This document shows, piece after piece, positions 8,750 through 15,299 of a stretch of 64,000 bases of DNA. The position numbers were made by a program, and so were the translations under genes. Under the pieces are notes generated by a model that was not told the DNA's origin, did not search any database, and worked only from the letters and a program-made list of their open reading frames with translations. Position 1 is the first letter of the stretch. Every line of letters starts with the position of its first letter. The DNA lies in IMG/VR virus record IMGVR_UViG_3300009104_000017, positions 1 to 64,000 of that record; one strand, written 5' to 3'. This DNA is from a virus.

Positions 8750-8920
8750 TTATGCGTCAACTATAAGTATATAAGCCCATTGATTTCCAACTTGGAATAC
8801 TTCTAACAAGCGTATTGTTTTGCCAGTATCTATAGCGTCTAATTTAGTTTCTATAGCTGCTGCGCAAAGTGCTAAACTTGCGTACATTCCTGTGTGGTCA
8901 TCTACGTCGTAATTTGCCAT
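8750..8920 (-). CDS. Small protein of 56 residues, unknown
   Basis: Starts MANYDVDDHTGMYASLALC and ends in a hydrophobic strand WAYILIVDA. There is a good ribosome binding site (AGGAGA) upstream, overlapping the end of the membrane-protein gene region. Not recognised. It resembles short phage proteins that sit beside structural genes, but no function can be given. Confidence 0.6.
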   Translation of the reverse strand: MANYDVDDHTGMYASLALCAAAIETKLDAIDTGKTIRLLEVFQVGNQWAYILIVDA

Positions 8921-8931
8921 TTATATTTCTC

Positions 8932-9519
8932 CTATTTTTTCTTTGGTAATGTTATACCTGTTTCTATCATGTGTGCCTGCGCTTGTGCTTTACTTTCTAT
9001 ATCTTGTGCTTGCTTCTGAGCTTGATTATTATAATCAATTACAGACTGTGCTTTAATCTTATAGAATGCTGTTTTCTCTGCTTGTTCTTGTTTCCAAACG
9101 TCAAGGGCGTCTTTTATAATTAGAAGGGCTGGCCCACCTAATATAGCTATTAAAGTTGTATATGCTTCAATATTCTCAAGAACGGCTGCATTATTAAGTC
9201 CCGTATGTATAACGAACCCTGCAAACCCAACCCAGAGTAGCACTAAAGGTACGGCTATCAAAAACATGAAGATGTCATTAAATGTGACAGCTTCTTTTGC
9301 TACATCTTTTTCGTTGCTCATATATTCAGTCCTCCTTTTCGGTTTTATTTCGATTTTGTTTCTTTTGGGTAATCTTATCCGTGGTAATCGTAATGTAGGT
9401 ATTTTTATTAATCGACGTAAAAAAGAATACATTACCATAAATGCTAACATCACTGCGAAAGATGCCATGATGATTGCTAGTATTAGTAATATGTTGTTCA
9501 GTAACTCCGTATCTACCAT
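8932..9519 (-). CDS. Membrane protein with C-terminal coiled coil
   Basis: 195 residues. An N-terminal transmembrane helix at about 8-33, a very basic stretch (RLPRIRLPKRNKIEIKPKRR), a second and third hydrophobic helix at about 82-107 and 120-137, and a C-terminal glutamine-rich coiled coil. An internal ATG at residue 67 (MSNEKDVAKEAV) with an upstream AGGAGG could give a shorter product, a dual-start arrangement known for some phage holin systems. Holin-like function is only a suggestion. Confidence 0.65.
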   Translation of the reverse strand: MVDTELLNNILLILAIIMASFAVMLAFMVMYSFLRRLIKIPTLRLPRIRLPKRNKIEIKPKRRTEYMSNEKDVAKEAVTFNDIFMFLIAVPLVLLWVGFAGFVIHTGLNNAAVLENIEAYTTLIAILGGPALLIIKDALDVWKQEQAEKTAFYKIKAQSVIDYNNQAQKQAQDIESKAQAQAHMIETGITLPKKK

Positions 9520-9522
9520 TTA

Positions 9523-9657
9523 TCATTCTTCCTCCATGAATCCGTTTTGTTTCACTTCTTCCATTTTTAAATCATTAATCATTTGTTTCAAATCATCCAT
9601 ATCGGATATAATTTTTTCTAACATATTTGTAAGTGAAAGCATTTGCTTTGCTTTCAT
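9523..9657 (-). CDS. Tiny coiled-coil protein of 44 residues
   Basis: Heptad-like pattern (MLEKIISDMDDLKQMINDL) indicates a short coiled coil. Its ATG overlaps the stop of the Cys-rich mini-gene (ATGA) with a strong GGAGGAGG ribosome binding site, so it is probably translated. Function unknown. Confidence 0.6.
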   Translation of the reverse strand: MKAKQMLSLTNMLEKIISDMDDLKQMINDLKMEEVKQNGFMEEE

Positions 9658-9719
9658 TCCTCCTCCTTACAGCATGAGCAATCGCATTTTTCACAACACT
9701 CACAATCTATACAACACAT
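9654..9719 (-). CDS. Cysteine-rich 21-residue miniprotein
   Basis: Nine of 21 residues are cysteine, in CC, C, CC, C, C, CC spacing, ending in KEEE. The ATG shares a base with the stop of the gene before it (TAATG) and its stop overlaps the next ATG (ATGA), which argues that it is a real coupled gene. It could bind zinc or iron-sulfur in a metallothionein-like way, or be disulfide-linked outside the cell. No homologue recognised. Confidence 0.55.
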   Translation of the reverse strand: MCCIDCECCEKCDCSCCKEEE

Positions 9720-10774
9720 TATACTTCAATCCTCCATCCTATTTCTTCTATGTCTCCGTCACCCCAATTAGTGGAATAACCTACATATTCTTCTACAAAG
9801 TTTCCTTCACTATCTTCATATCCGTAATAGTCACCATCTCCATTATAATCTGCATAATAAGACGTATAATAGAACCAGTAACCTTCATAAATGTCATTAA
9901 AATCTTCTTCTAACCCAACACCATATAATTCTTCATAATCAAACCAATGTTCATCTTCAGACCATCCTGAAATATTAAAGAACACTTGAGTATATACATA
10001 ATTGTCGTAAGATAAGGATTTATTACCATTCTCATCTTCTTCAACCATAACATGTACTAAATCATAATATACCATTATAGGTAAAGGGTCTTCCATATCA
10101 TCACAATTGGTATCAAAGTCCATATAGAAGTCTATAACATTAACTGATGGTCTAGATACATTTCCATGAGATAATCCATCCCAAGCATACATATCTGTGT
10201 GATTACAGTGGTTTTCCTCATTCTCATAGTCGCAAGAACCATCGTCTTCTTCTGCTTTATCATTATAGTTGTTAGCGTCTATATCCATACAACCATACAC
10301 AGTTTCGTTAGTATTTGTGTTGTTATCGGTGTTATTTCCGCCCTGATTAAGGATATTACACCTTCCATTGTCATGAGTAGCTTGAGGGTCATAATTAACC
10401 GCTTCAGGGTCAGTACAACCATAAACTATCACTACAAAATTACAACTTCCGTCGTCAAAAGTAGCTTTTGGGTTATAATTAGTTGCATTTTCCTCTAAAC
10501 AGCCCCCGATGGGGCCAATATCTTCTTCACCATTCAAAAAATCGTGTATGATGGACATATTAGCCCCCCCACTCAAGAGCGCGAGCAACACAACGGTTAA
10601 AATTGTACCTATTTTCTTACCGACTTGAGTTTCTCCTATCTTATCAGCTGCTTTGCCAATAGTTTCGAAGAGCTTCTCCTCTTCATCATCAGGTCTTTTG
10701 GAGCCTCCTATGCCTAGGATTTCACGTTCTTCTTCAGAAATCACGTTAATGGCTCCATAATCGTCGCGCGCCAT
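9719..10774 (-). CDS. Membrane-anchored surface protein with Cys-Asp repeats
   Basis: 351 residues: an acidic N-terminal cytoplasmic region (1-52), one transmembrane helix at about 55-78, and then three repeats of the type GC..(D/E)..A.NYNPKA..DDGSC at 91-111, 119-139 and 161-181, separated by an N-glycosylation-rich linker. The C-terminal 160 residues are Tyr/Asp/Glu rich. These disulfide- and calcium-type repeats are frequent in secreted proteins of marine Bacteroidetes and Marine Group II archaea. Likely displayed on the host or virion surface; capture from a host gene is plausible. Confidence 0.7.
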   Translation of the reverse strand: MARDDYGAINVISEEEREILGIGGSKRPDDEEEKLFETIGKAADKIGETQVGKKIGTILTVVLLALLSGGANMSIIHDFLNGEEDIGPIGGCLEENATNYNPKATFDDGSCNFVVIVYGCTDPEAVNYDPQATHDNGRCNILNQGGNNTDNNTNTNETVYGCMDIDANNYNDKAEEDDGSCDYENEENHCNHTDMYAWDGLSHGNVSRPSVNVIDFYMDFDTNCDDMEDPLPIMVYYDLVHVMVEEDENGNKSLSYDNYVYTQVFFNISGWSEDEHWFDYEELYGVGLEEDFNDIYEGYWFYYTSYYADYNGDGDYYGYEDSEGNFVEEYVGYSTNWGDGDIEEIGWRIEV

Positions 10775-10796
10775 TAATTATATTTTAGAACACGGT

Positions 10797-10816
10797 AGTA
10801 TATAAAGCTTTCTCTC
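10797..10816 (-). promoter_or_regulatory. BRE/TATA promoter of the surface-protein operon
   Basis: GAAAGCTTTATATACTACC on the minus strand, about 25-40 bases upstream of the ATG at 10774, giving a very short leader. Confidence 0.75.
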
Positions 10817-10818
10817 TA

Positions 10819-11823
10819 TTAGTCATCCCAAACGGTATTTTTCTCCCCTTCACCACTTTCTTCCATAGAAGAAAGCCCTAATTCCACATCAGAATCAGTA
10901 AAAACTACGTTTTCGGCCTTTGCATACTTCTTTTTTGTACTTTTATTCTTAGGTTTCCATTTTGGTATCTCCGCATCACACGTTCCACCATTAGATGTGT
11001 GAAAAGAACACCATTTACAGAGATTTTGAGGTTTTTGCTCGTAATTTTCCTCAATTTCCATCTTTTCCTTTAAACAATCGTGTACAAACATGATAATTTC
11101 CTTAGCTTCGTCTAAAACACCTTGGTTTACCTTAACATAGAAGGTATCGTCGAAACGTAAATAGTTAACACCAACAAAATTAGGCATGTCACCCATCTCT
11201 AATGTGTACAAAAATGCGTAAATGATTAGCTGTCTGTAGTAATCTTCAGGTAAGTAAGGTCCATAACGCTTAGATGTTTTATAATCTAATAGGGTTGTAC
11301 CGCCGTCAAAGTCATTACAGACAGCATCCACTATCCCAATTATGGCATAATCGTTGGATTTTACCCATTTTTCAGCATATTTTGGGGCTACAGAGTTCCA
11401 AGCTTGGTATTTTGACTTATAAATTTTCCATTCTACCATTTCATTAAGCTTTTTATCGACAGAAGCAACAAAATTCTGTAATAATGCCTCTGTTTCGACC
11501 TTCATAGCGTCCATTTCTTCGTCAGAATGCAATTCTCGCAGCCAAAACTTAGAATCTATGTCTTTTTTCCACCTAGTTTCGAATTGTTCTTGCATCCAAG
11601 CCGCTGGAGAGCCGTCTTCCCACTGTTTAAACGATTTAAACTGTTTTTTAAACAAATCTTCGAGCACAGCGTGTACCAAAGTACCTCTAAATAGGTGAAT
11701 TGTCTTCTTTTCTGGTATTTTTGCTATGTATTTGTAGTAAAATTCGCGAGGACACTTCATGTAAGTGTTAATTTTGGACGGAGACAACCGCATAAAACTG
11801 GGTTCCCACTTCTTTTCGCTCAT
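10819..11823 (-). CDS. RecB/Cas4-like PD-(D/E)XK nuclease with Fe-S cysteines
   Basis: 334 residues from the ATG preceded by GGAGGA at proper distance. Typical RecB-family layout: LSPSKINTYMKCPREFYYKY (Cys24), GTLVHAVLEDLF (His51), GIVDAV (Asp166), TLLDYKTSK (Asp180, Lys182) and YYRQLIIYA (Gln198). Cysteines 269, 272 and 282 near the C-terminus with Cys24 would bind a 4Fe-4S cluster, as in Cas4, AddB and Dna2. Likely acts in recombination-dependent replication or DNA end processing. Nuclease call is confident; pathway is inferred. Confidence 0.9.
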   Translation of the reverse strand: MSEKKWEPSFMRLSPSKINTYMKCPREFYYKYIAKIPEKKTIHLFRGTLVHAVLEDLFKKQFKSFKQWEDGSPAAWMQEQFETRWKKDIDSKFWLRELHSDEEMDAMKVETEALLQNFVASVDKKLNEMVEWKIYKSKYQAWNSVAPKYAEKWVKSNDYAIIGIVDAVCNDFDGGTTLLDYKTSKRYGPYLPEDYYRQLIIYAFLYTLEMGDMPNFVGVNYLRFDDTFYVKVNQGVLDEAKEIIMFVHDCLKEKMEIEENYEQKPQNLCKWCSFHTSNGGTCDAEIPKWKPKNKSTKKKYAKAENVVFTDSDVELGLSSMEESGEGEKNTVWDD

Positions 11824-11951
11824 TCTTCCTCCGATTCTATCCAAGCGGTGTACTTTCTACCCTCTTTAGAAGGTTCGCTATCGACGCAAAGCGTCGCCGC
11901 GGGGCTATCTCTTAGAGATTCTCTTAGTTTTTCTATTTCTGCTTCATTCAT
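11820..11951 (-). CDS. Small charged protein of 43 residues
   Basis: Overlaps the next ATG and the preceding stop by ATGA junctions on both sides, which supports translation. Sequence is a charged helix (IEKLRESLRDSPAAT) and an acidic end. Unknown function; may be an accessory to the nuclease that follows. Confidence 0.55.
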   Translation of the reverse strand: MNEAEIEKLRESLRDSPAATLCVDSEPSKEGRKYTAWIESEEE

Positions 11952-12262
11952 GCTATCGGTTGCTCCAAATTTATAGTTATAGAAGCACTATTGGCTCCAT
12001 TTTGCTCCCCGTTAGCTATTTTTAGCAATAGGAGATATCCAATTAAGTCATCTAGTGTATCTTCAGTAACATCATTGAGCCCAATGTTGTTTATACGGCT
12101 CAACTTATCATCAATTCGAGCTTTGATAGCCTCAGCCGAATTGAGCTTAGAGAATATCCCCAAGGGCTTCAATGCACTATCTCCATAGTTCTCGTTCTTC
12201 GAGACTAATAGAGCCTTAATGTCGTCACAAGCTTTTGTTATCTTTTGCTTTTGAGTTGTCAT
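11948..12262 (-). CDS. DUF1599-like phage nucleotide-metabolism protein
   Basis: 104 residues, all helical. It shows the pattern of the DUF1599/nucleotide-modification-associated family: KNENYGDSALKPLGIF near residue 22, then RIDDKLSRINN and EDTLDDLIGYLLLLKI. Members are predicted to act on nucleotides like all-alpha NTP pyrophosphohydrolases. It is first in the leftward operon; the TATA box about 25 bases upstream implies a leaderless mRNA. Confidence 0.75.
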   Translation of the reverse strand: MTTQKQKITKACDDIKALLVSKNENYGDSALKPLGIFSKLNSAEAIKARIDDKLSRINNIGLNDVTEDTLDDLIGYLLLLKIANGEQNGANSASITINLEQPIA

Positions 12263-12280
12263 ACTATACCAAGAAGGAGT

Positions 12281-12298
12281 GTCTATATAAGGTTTACG
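12281..12298 (-). promoter_or_regulatory. TATA promoter of the leftward operon
   Basis: AAACCTTATATAGACAC on the minus strand. The TATA centre is about 25 bases from the ATG at 12262, so the start site would coincide with the start codon (leaderless). Confidence 0.65.
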
Positions 12299-12303
12299 GT
12301 GTG

Positions 12304-12431
12304 TTTGAAAGTACCACTGTTTGCCATGTAGAGCCCTAATAGCTATATATTATATATTAAGCTCTATTAAGAAAAGCTCTACTGGTATTTCACACTATAT
12401 CTATTATGCTCCCCCAAAAGTGACTTTCAAA
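12304..12431. repeat. AT-rich iteron region bounded by inverted repeats
   Basis: A 9-bp inverted repeat, TTTGAAAGT at 12304-12312 and ACTTTCAAA at 12423-12431, bounds AT-rich DNA with repeated AGCTCTA units (TTAAGCTCTATTAAG and AAAAGCTCTACTGGTATTT). It lies in the gap between leftward and rightward transcription. Related units recur at 17955-18290 and 26811-26950. Candidate replication origin or regulator site; no gene is seen from 12263 to 12677. Confidence 0.45.
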
Positions 12432-12525
12432 AATTCCTCGATTTGTTCAGACCCCTACCTCTAAGGACGAGACATAATCTTTATTTCGTTTAGACGGGGG
12501 GGTATGTAGCAACAAAGTATCTATT

Positions 12526-12568
12526 GCGGGGTTAGTGGCTACATGTTTAATTACGCCACCCTCCCCGC
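12526..12568 (+). repeat. GC-rich hairpin element, copy 1
   Basis: GCGGGG...CCCCGC outer stem and GTGGC...GCCAC inner stem around an AT-rich loop. Divergent copy of a dispersed family found six times between 12.5 and 18 kb. Confidence 0.6.
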
Positions 12569-12631
12569 TATGAGACATGTTCACATAGCAAGGGGTATAT
12601 AAGGCTTACGCTATGAGAATGAAAAAGCAAA

Positions 12632-12645
12632 TGCTTATATAGGCA
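12632..12645 (+). promoter_or_regulatory. Cassette promoter 1
   Basis: CTTATATAGGCACACTGTATG, the same TATA and downstream sequence as cassettes at 13140, 13706 and 15571; a second box (GGGGTATATAAGG) lies about 40 bases upstream. Confidence 0.65.
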
Positions 12646-12677
12646 CACTGTATGTGTATAGTAGAGGTAATACAAAC

Positions 12678-12773
12678 ATGACAACAGACAACAGAACCGA
12701 CATGGCTAAGGCCATGCTCAATAAACTAAAGGCTATGCGCGCCATGAATATGGCACGTATAGGGGGGGCATAA
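12678..12773 (+). CDS. Small Met/Ala/Arg-rich protein of 31 residues
   Basis: Sequence is helical and basic (AKAMLNKLKAMRAMNMARI). It follows the shared cassette promoter and a GAGG leader and its stop directly precedes the next ATG (TAAATG). Not recognised. Confidence 0.5.
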   Translation: MTTDNRTDMAKAMLNKLKAMRAMNMARIGGA

Positions 12774-12968
12774 ATGGGACAAATGGTATGCCTATGTGGT
12801 AAGAGATACAGTGACCCTATTAATATGTATACACAAGAGAAGGACCCCTTCTTTATATGTATGGATAAGTGCTTAAGTGATAGGAGTAAGAGGCCCTCAT
12901 ATGAGGAGGTGCATGAGCACAACAGTAACTATGAGTATAAGATAGGGGGCATGATATGGGGTAAGTAA
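12774..12968 (+). CDS. Small zinc-binding protein of 64 residues
   Basis: CLCGKRY near the start and FICMDKCLSDRSKR about 20 residues later give a CXC/CXXXC pattern that suggests a zinc-binding fold. Directly coupled to the 31-residue gene. Function unknown. Confidence 0.55.
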   Translation: MGQMVCLCGKRYSDPINMYTQEKDPFFICMDKCLSDRSKRPSYEEVHEHNSNYEYKIGGMIWGK

Positions 12969-13019
12969 TACCCCCCCTATATATAAAGGTATCGCCTAGC
13001 ACCCCACCACACAAGCCCT

Positions 13020-13054
13020 TATATAGCCCCTTCCCCAGAGGGAGGGGTATATAT
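13020..13054. repeat. TATA-containing dyad, diverged copy
   Basis: Left arm TTATATAGCCCCTTCCC and right arm GGGAGGGGTATATA form an inverted repeat with TATA sequences on both arms. It follows the first cassette as the perfect versions follow later ones. Confidence 0.5.
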
Positions 13055-13064
13055 AGGTATGGGT

Positions 13065-13108
13065 GCGGGGCGCACGGCGCCAGTGTTTAACCGCGCCGGT
13101 CTCCCCGC
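13065..13108 (+). repeat. GC-rich hairpin element, copy 2
   Basis: GCGGGG outer stem and GGCGC...GCGCC inner stem around CAGTGTTTAACC; followed by CTGA as in the other copies. Confidence 0.65.
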
Positions 13109-13114
13109 TGAAAG

Positions 13115-13150
13115 GGGGTATATAAGGCTTTGCGTAGTCTTTATATAGGC
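13115..13150 (+). promoter_or_regulatory. Cassette promoter 2, tandem TATA boxes
   Basis: GGGTATATAAGGCTTTGCG followed by TAGTCTTTATATAGGCAC: two TATA boxes about 24 bases apart. The same block occurs at 13681-13717. Confidence 0.7.
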
Positions 13151-13179
13151 ACACCGTATAGGTATACCAGAGGAAAAAC

Positions 13180-13266
13180 ATGAACTACTACTCAGAAAAA
13201 CACATGGAAAAAAAGCAAGCAAAAAAATTAACATCTACACAAGAAGATTTAATAAGCGGGGATTAA
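13180..13266 (+). CDS. Small charged protein of 28 residues
   Basis: Starts directly after the conserved leader GAGGAAAAACATG. Sequence is Lys/Glu rich (KHMEKKQAKKLTSTQEDL). Unknown; supported mainly by the leader and by the gene that follows 4 bases later. Confidence 0.45.
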   Translation: MNYYSEKHMEKKQAKKLTSTQEDLISGD

Positions 13267-13270
13267 AAAT

Positions 13271-13492
13271 ATGGACATAATAAGAAGAACTTTAAAGAGA
13301 GCAAACGAAGCTGAGTCAATGAGCTTTGAACAATACAGCGCCGAATCTTGGGCGCTTGGCACCCTTAAGGGTATGGTCAGCTATTGGGCTGATACAGAAT
13401 GGTGTCAGGGAAAAAGACAAGAAAATGAATGGGCTAAAGAAGTCCTTCAAAGAATCAAGGAGCTTGACAGGGTATTCAAAGAAGAGCGTTAA
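13271..13492 (+). CDS. Small helical protein, paralogue A
   Basis: 73 residues, predicted helical. It is clearly related to the product of 14541-14771: both run R-R/T-x-L-x-R-A, then E(S/P)(M/L)SFEQ, a tryptophan/alanine core, and end in a K-E-L/I-charged helix. Two paralogues in separate cassettes point to duplication of the cassette. Family and function not recognised. Confidence 0.65.
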   Translation: MDIIRRTLKRANEAESMSFEQYSAESWALGTLKGMVSYWADTEWCQGKRQENEWAKEVLQRIKELDRVFKEER

Positions 13493-13495
13493 CTA

Positions 13496-13529
13496 TATAT
13501 ACCCCCTTCGACAGCGGAAGGGGTATATA
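13496..13529. repeat. TATA dyad, copy A
   Basis: Arms TATATACCCC and GGGGTATATA plus TTC/GAA flank a GACAGCG centre. The left arm starts 4 bases after a stop codon. Identical copies follow the genes ending at 14238 and 15191. It could act as paired opposing TATA boxes or as an RNA hairpin at the 3' end. Confidence 0.65.
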
Positions 13530-13535
13530 AGCCTT

Positions 13536-13580
13536 GCGGGGCGCACGGCGCAGACACTAAGACAGCGCCGCCTACCCCGC
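13536..13580 (+). repeat. GC-rich hairpin element, copy 3
   Basis: GCGGGGCGCACGGCGC and GCGCCGCCTACCCCGC arms around an AGACACTAAGACA loop; directly follows dyad copy A. Confidence 0.68.
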
Positions 13581-13603
13581 TGAATACGATTTTTCGCTTC
13601 CAA

Positions 13604-13623
13604 AATTTAGGGCGCCCTAAATT
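13604..13623. promoter_or_regulatory. 20-bp perfect palindrome, candidate operator
   Basis: AATTTAGGGCGCCCTAAATT is a perfect palindrome. Imperfect relatives (TTTAGGGTAGCCTAAA) lie at 13655-13672 and 14409-14424, all upstream of cassette promoters. A dimeric regulator is the natural reading. Confidence 0.55.
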
Positions 13624-13654
13624 CTAAAAGAGGGTATATAAGGCTTTCGGCCAA

Positions 13655-13672
13655 ATTTAGGGTAGCCTAAAT
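13655..13672. promoter_or_regulatory. Operator-like palindrome, copy 2
   Basis: ATTTAGG-GTAG-CCTAAAT, 26 bases upstream of the tandem TATA promoter at 13681. Confidence 0.5.
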
Positions 13673-13680
13673 CCTATATT

Positions 13681-13717
13681 GGGGTATATAAGGCTTTGCG
13701 TAGTCTTTATATAGGCA
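13681..13717 (+). promoter_or_regulatory. Cassette promoter 3, tandem TATA boxes
   Basis: Near-identical to 13115-13150: GGGGTATATAAGG, then CTTTATATAGGCA, leading to the GAGGAAAAACATG leader. Confidence 0.7.
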
Positions 13718-13745
13718 TACCGTATGGGTTATACAGAGGAAAAAC

Positions 13746-13901
13746 ATGTATCAAATACCATGCAACGGAAACTGTGGAAAAATCCTATTATCCACATCGC
13801 CAGCAAGCTCTTATAATTGGGCAACACGAGACGAGCTAACCTGTGACAACTGTGCACAGCGAATAGCTGACACCATCAGCGGTGACTTAATGAGGGACTA
13901 A
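13746..13901 (+). CDS. Small zinc-ribbon protein of 51 residues
   Basis: Cys6, Cys10, Cys33 and Cys36 (PCNGNCGK and LTCDNCAQR) form a zinc-ribbon pattern. Starts after the conserved leader. Unknown target; nucleic-acid or protein binding is typical of such ribbons. Confidence 0.6.
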   Translation: MYQIPCNGNCGKILLSTSPASSYNWATRDELTCDNCAQRIADTISGDLMRD

Positions 13902-13903
13902 AT

Positions 13904-14077
13904 ATGAAAAATATAACAAATCTAACAGACTCCCAACTAATTAAAATTGGTTGGGAAGAAGGCCAGCCAGATACACTTTGCGAAGTGTGCGCAGACAACG
14001 AGATGATAACAGAAGCATCTCACTACAGCCACAACACAGAAATGTGTTATGACTGCTATCAGGAGGTAAACGAATAA
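13904..14077 (+). CDS. Small zinc-ribbon protein of 57 residues
   Basis: LCEVCADNE and MCYDCYQEV give two CXXC knuckles 22 residues apart. The stop shares a base with the next ATG (TAATG). Unknown function. Confidence 0.6.
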   Translation: MKNITNLTDSQLIKIGWEEGQPDTLCEVCADNEMITEASHYSHNTEMCYDCYQEVNE

Positions 14078-14238
14078 TGTTAAGAAGTGAAGTAATAACA
14101 GGCATTCAAGCTCTAAGACATTTCTTAGAAAAAAATCATTCAGGACATCCTGATGATTTAGCTTATTATGATGAGGTATTGGTTGAAGCTCGTTTAGCAG
14201 TTTTGTTAAATGAGCAGAATGACCCTCACAGCCCATAA
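14077..14238 (+). CDS. Small helical protein, paralogue of 15613 gene
   Basis: 53 residues. The start LRSEVITGIQALRHFLEK aligns with RTSEILNGLEAITELLYE of the gene at 15613, and both continue with a D-x-x-Y region and a hydrophobic helix. This is a second small paralogous pair in the cassettes. Function unknown. Confidence 0.6.
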   Translation: MLRSEVITGIQALRHFLEKNHSGHPDDLAYYDEVLVEARLAVLLNEQNDPHSP

Positions 14239-14241
14239 GTA

Positions 14242-14275
14242 TATATACCCCCTTCGACAGCGGAAGGGGTATATA
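14242..14275. repeat. TATA dyad, copy B
   Basis: Same sequence as 13496-13529, starting 4 bases after the stop of the preceding gene. Confidence 0.65.
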
Positions 14276-14281
14276 AGCCTT

Positions 14282-14324
14282 GCGGGGCGCACGGCGCCAG
14301 TGTTTAACGCGCCGCCTACCCCGC
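14282..14324 (+). repeat. GC-rich hairpin element, copy 4
   Basis: GCGGGGCGCACGGCGC and GCGCCGCCTACCCCGC arms with loop CAGTGTTTAAC shared with copy 2. Confidence 0.68.
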
Positions 14325-14349
14325 TGAATTAGGGTATATAAGGCTTTCG

Positions 14350-14466
14350 GTCCTTTATATACCCCCTTCTATCTCTTCTGAATCCTTTATATACCCCCTT
14401 CTAGAAAATTTAGGGTAGCCTAAAACAGTGAGCGGGATTTTTTCCTTTATATACCCCCTTTTAGAA
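14350..14466. repeat. Triple direct repeat with TATA boxes
   Basis: TCCTTTATATACCCCCTTCT occurs three times (about 14352, 14383 and 14443, the last slightly changed), 32 and 60 bases apart, with an operator-like palindrome at 14409-14424 in between. The next ATG is at 14541. It may be an array of promoters or regulator sites. Confidence 0.55.
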
Positions 14467-14540
14467 AAATAGGTTTCGTGCTTAGATATGACCGAAAGTG
14501 GTATAAGTTAGCTCCCCTATACTATATCAGAGGAACAAAA

Positions 14541-14771
14541 ATGCAACGAATACGAACATACCTTGAAAGAGCCAGAAAAGCAGAGCCATTAAGCTTTGAG
14601 CAAAGAGGAGCAGAAGCTATGGGCTTCATGCACCTTTGCGCAACCATGAACGCATGGGCTGAACTTGCTTCAGAGTGCGAGAGTAAAACAGAGTGGAATA
14701 ACTTTGCAAAATACGTTTTGAAAGAAGTTGAAGAAATTGGAAAAGAAATAAAGGAGTCAAAAAATGAGTAA
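14541..14771 (+). CDS. Small helical protein, paralogue B
   Basis: 76 residues from the ATG preceded by CAGAGGAACAAAA. Paralogue of the 13271 gene (RIRTYLERARKAEPLSFEQ). Charged C-terminal helix. Overlaps the next gene by 8 bases. Function unknown; the paralogy supports that it is a real gene. Confidence 0.65.
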   Translation: MQRIRTYLERARKAEPLSFEQRGAEAMGFMHLCATMNAWAELASECESKTEWNNFAKYVLKEVEEIGKEIKESKNE

Positions 14772-14934
14772 ATACGACATGAAACCAACAGGTAAGAAGT
14801 CCAAATATGGACAGCCATTATTTGAGTGCACCGAGTGTGCAAACTTAAATGAAAATGTAGATGGTCACACTGTGACCTACTACTTACTAAATGCACAGCT
14901 ATGCTGGAACCATTTTCAGGAGTATCACGCATGA
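14764..14934 (+). CDS. Small zinc-binding protein of 56 residues
   Basis: FECTECANLNEN provides a CXXC; a later QLCWNHFQEYH could add Cys and His ligands, a CXXC-C-X2-H arrangement. Overlaps both neighbours (8 bases before, ATGA after). Unknown function. Confidence 0.55.
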   Translation: MSKYDMKPTGKKSKYGQPLFECTECANLNENVDGHTVTYYLLNAQLCWNHFQEYHA

Positions 14935-15191
14935 GCAGATATAAGAACTTAGACGAGCTAATAGACGCAAACATAAATGGTAAAGCATGTATGTTTGCAA
15001 GTAGCAAAAAATACTTCATAAGTGATGCTATGGTAGGATTTATTAGCTGGTATCTATATATGTATGGAAATGATAATGATTTCGAAAGAATAATAGAAAA
15101 ACCATACTTCTATGAAGAATTATTAGAAGAATATGAAAATGATTTCGAATGGCATCACGGAGAGGGTGTAACAGCAATGGGTAGCCGTTAA
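14931..15191 (+). CDS. Small protein of 86 residues, unknown
   Basis: Start chosen at the ATGA overlap (MSRYKNLDELIDANINGKA). Aromatic and acidic C-terminal half (YFYEELLEEYENDFEWHH). It ends directly before dyad copy C. Not recognised. Confidence 0.55.
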   Translation: MSRYKNLDELIDANINGKACMFASSKKYFISDAMVGFISWYLYMYGNDNDFERIIEKPYFYEELLEEYENDFEWHHGEGVTAMGSR

Positions 15192-15194
15192 CTA

Positions 15195-15228
15195 TATATA
15201 CCCCCTTCGACAGCGGAAGGGGTATATA
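15195..15228. repeat. TATA dyad, copy C
   Basis: Third copy of the inverted repeat, again 4 bases after a stop codon. Confidence 0.65.
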
Positions 15229-15239
15229 AGGCTATCGCC

Positions 15240-15268
15240 GGTCACCCCTCAACTATAGTGGGGTGACT
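15240..15268 (+). repeat. Hairpin in the slot of the GC element
   Basis: GTCACCCC and GGGGTGAC form a perfect 8-bp stem with an 11-base loop, followed by TGAGAC. It takes the place that the GCGGGG element has after the other two dyads but differs in sequence. Confidence 0.5.
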
Positions 15269-15299
15269 GAGACACCCTGAATAAATGAGGTAAAAAAAC

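Noticed and set aside
9266-9913. Plus-strand ORF of 215 codons, Ile/Ser/Phe-rich
   Set aside because: Antisense of four well-supported leftward genes, including two with ATGA/TAATG coupling.
10819-11823. Cas4 of a CRISPR adaptation module
   Set aside because: No cas1 or cas2; size and context fit a viral RecB-like recombination nuclease.
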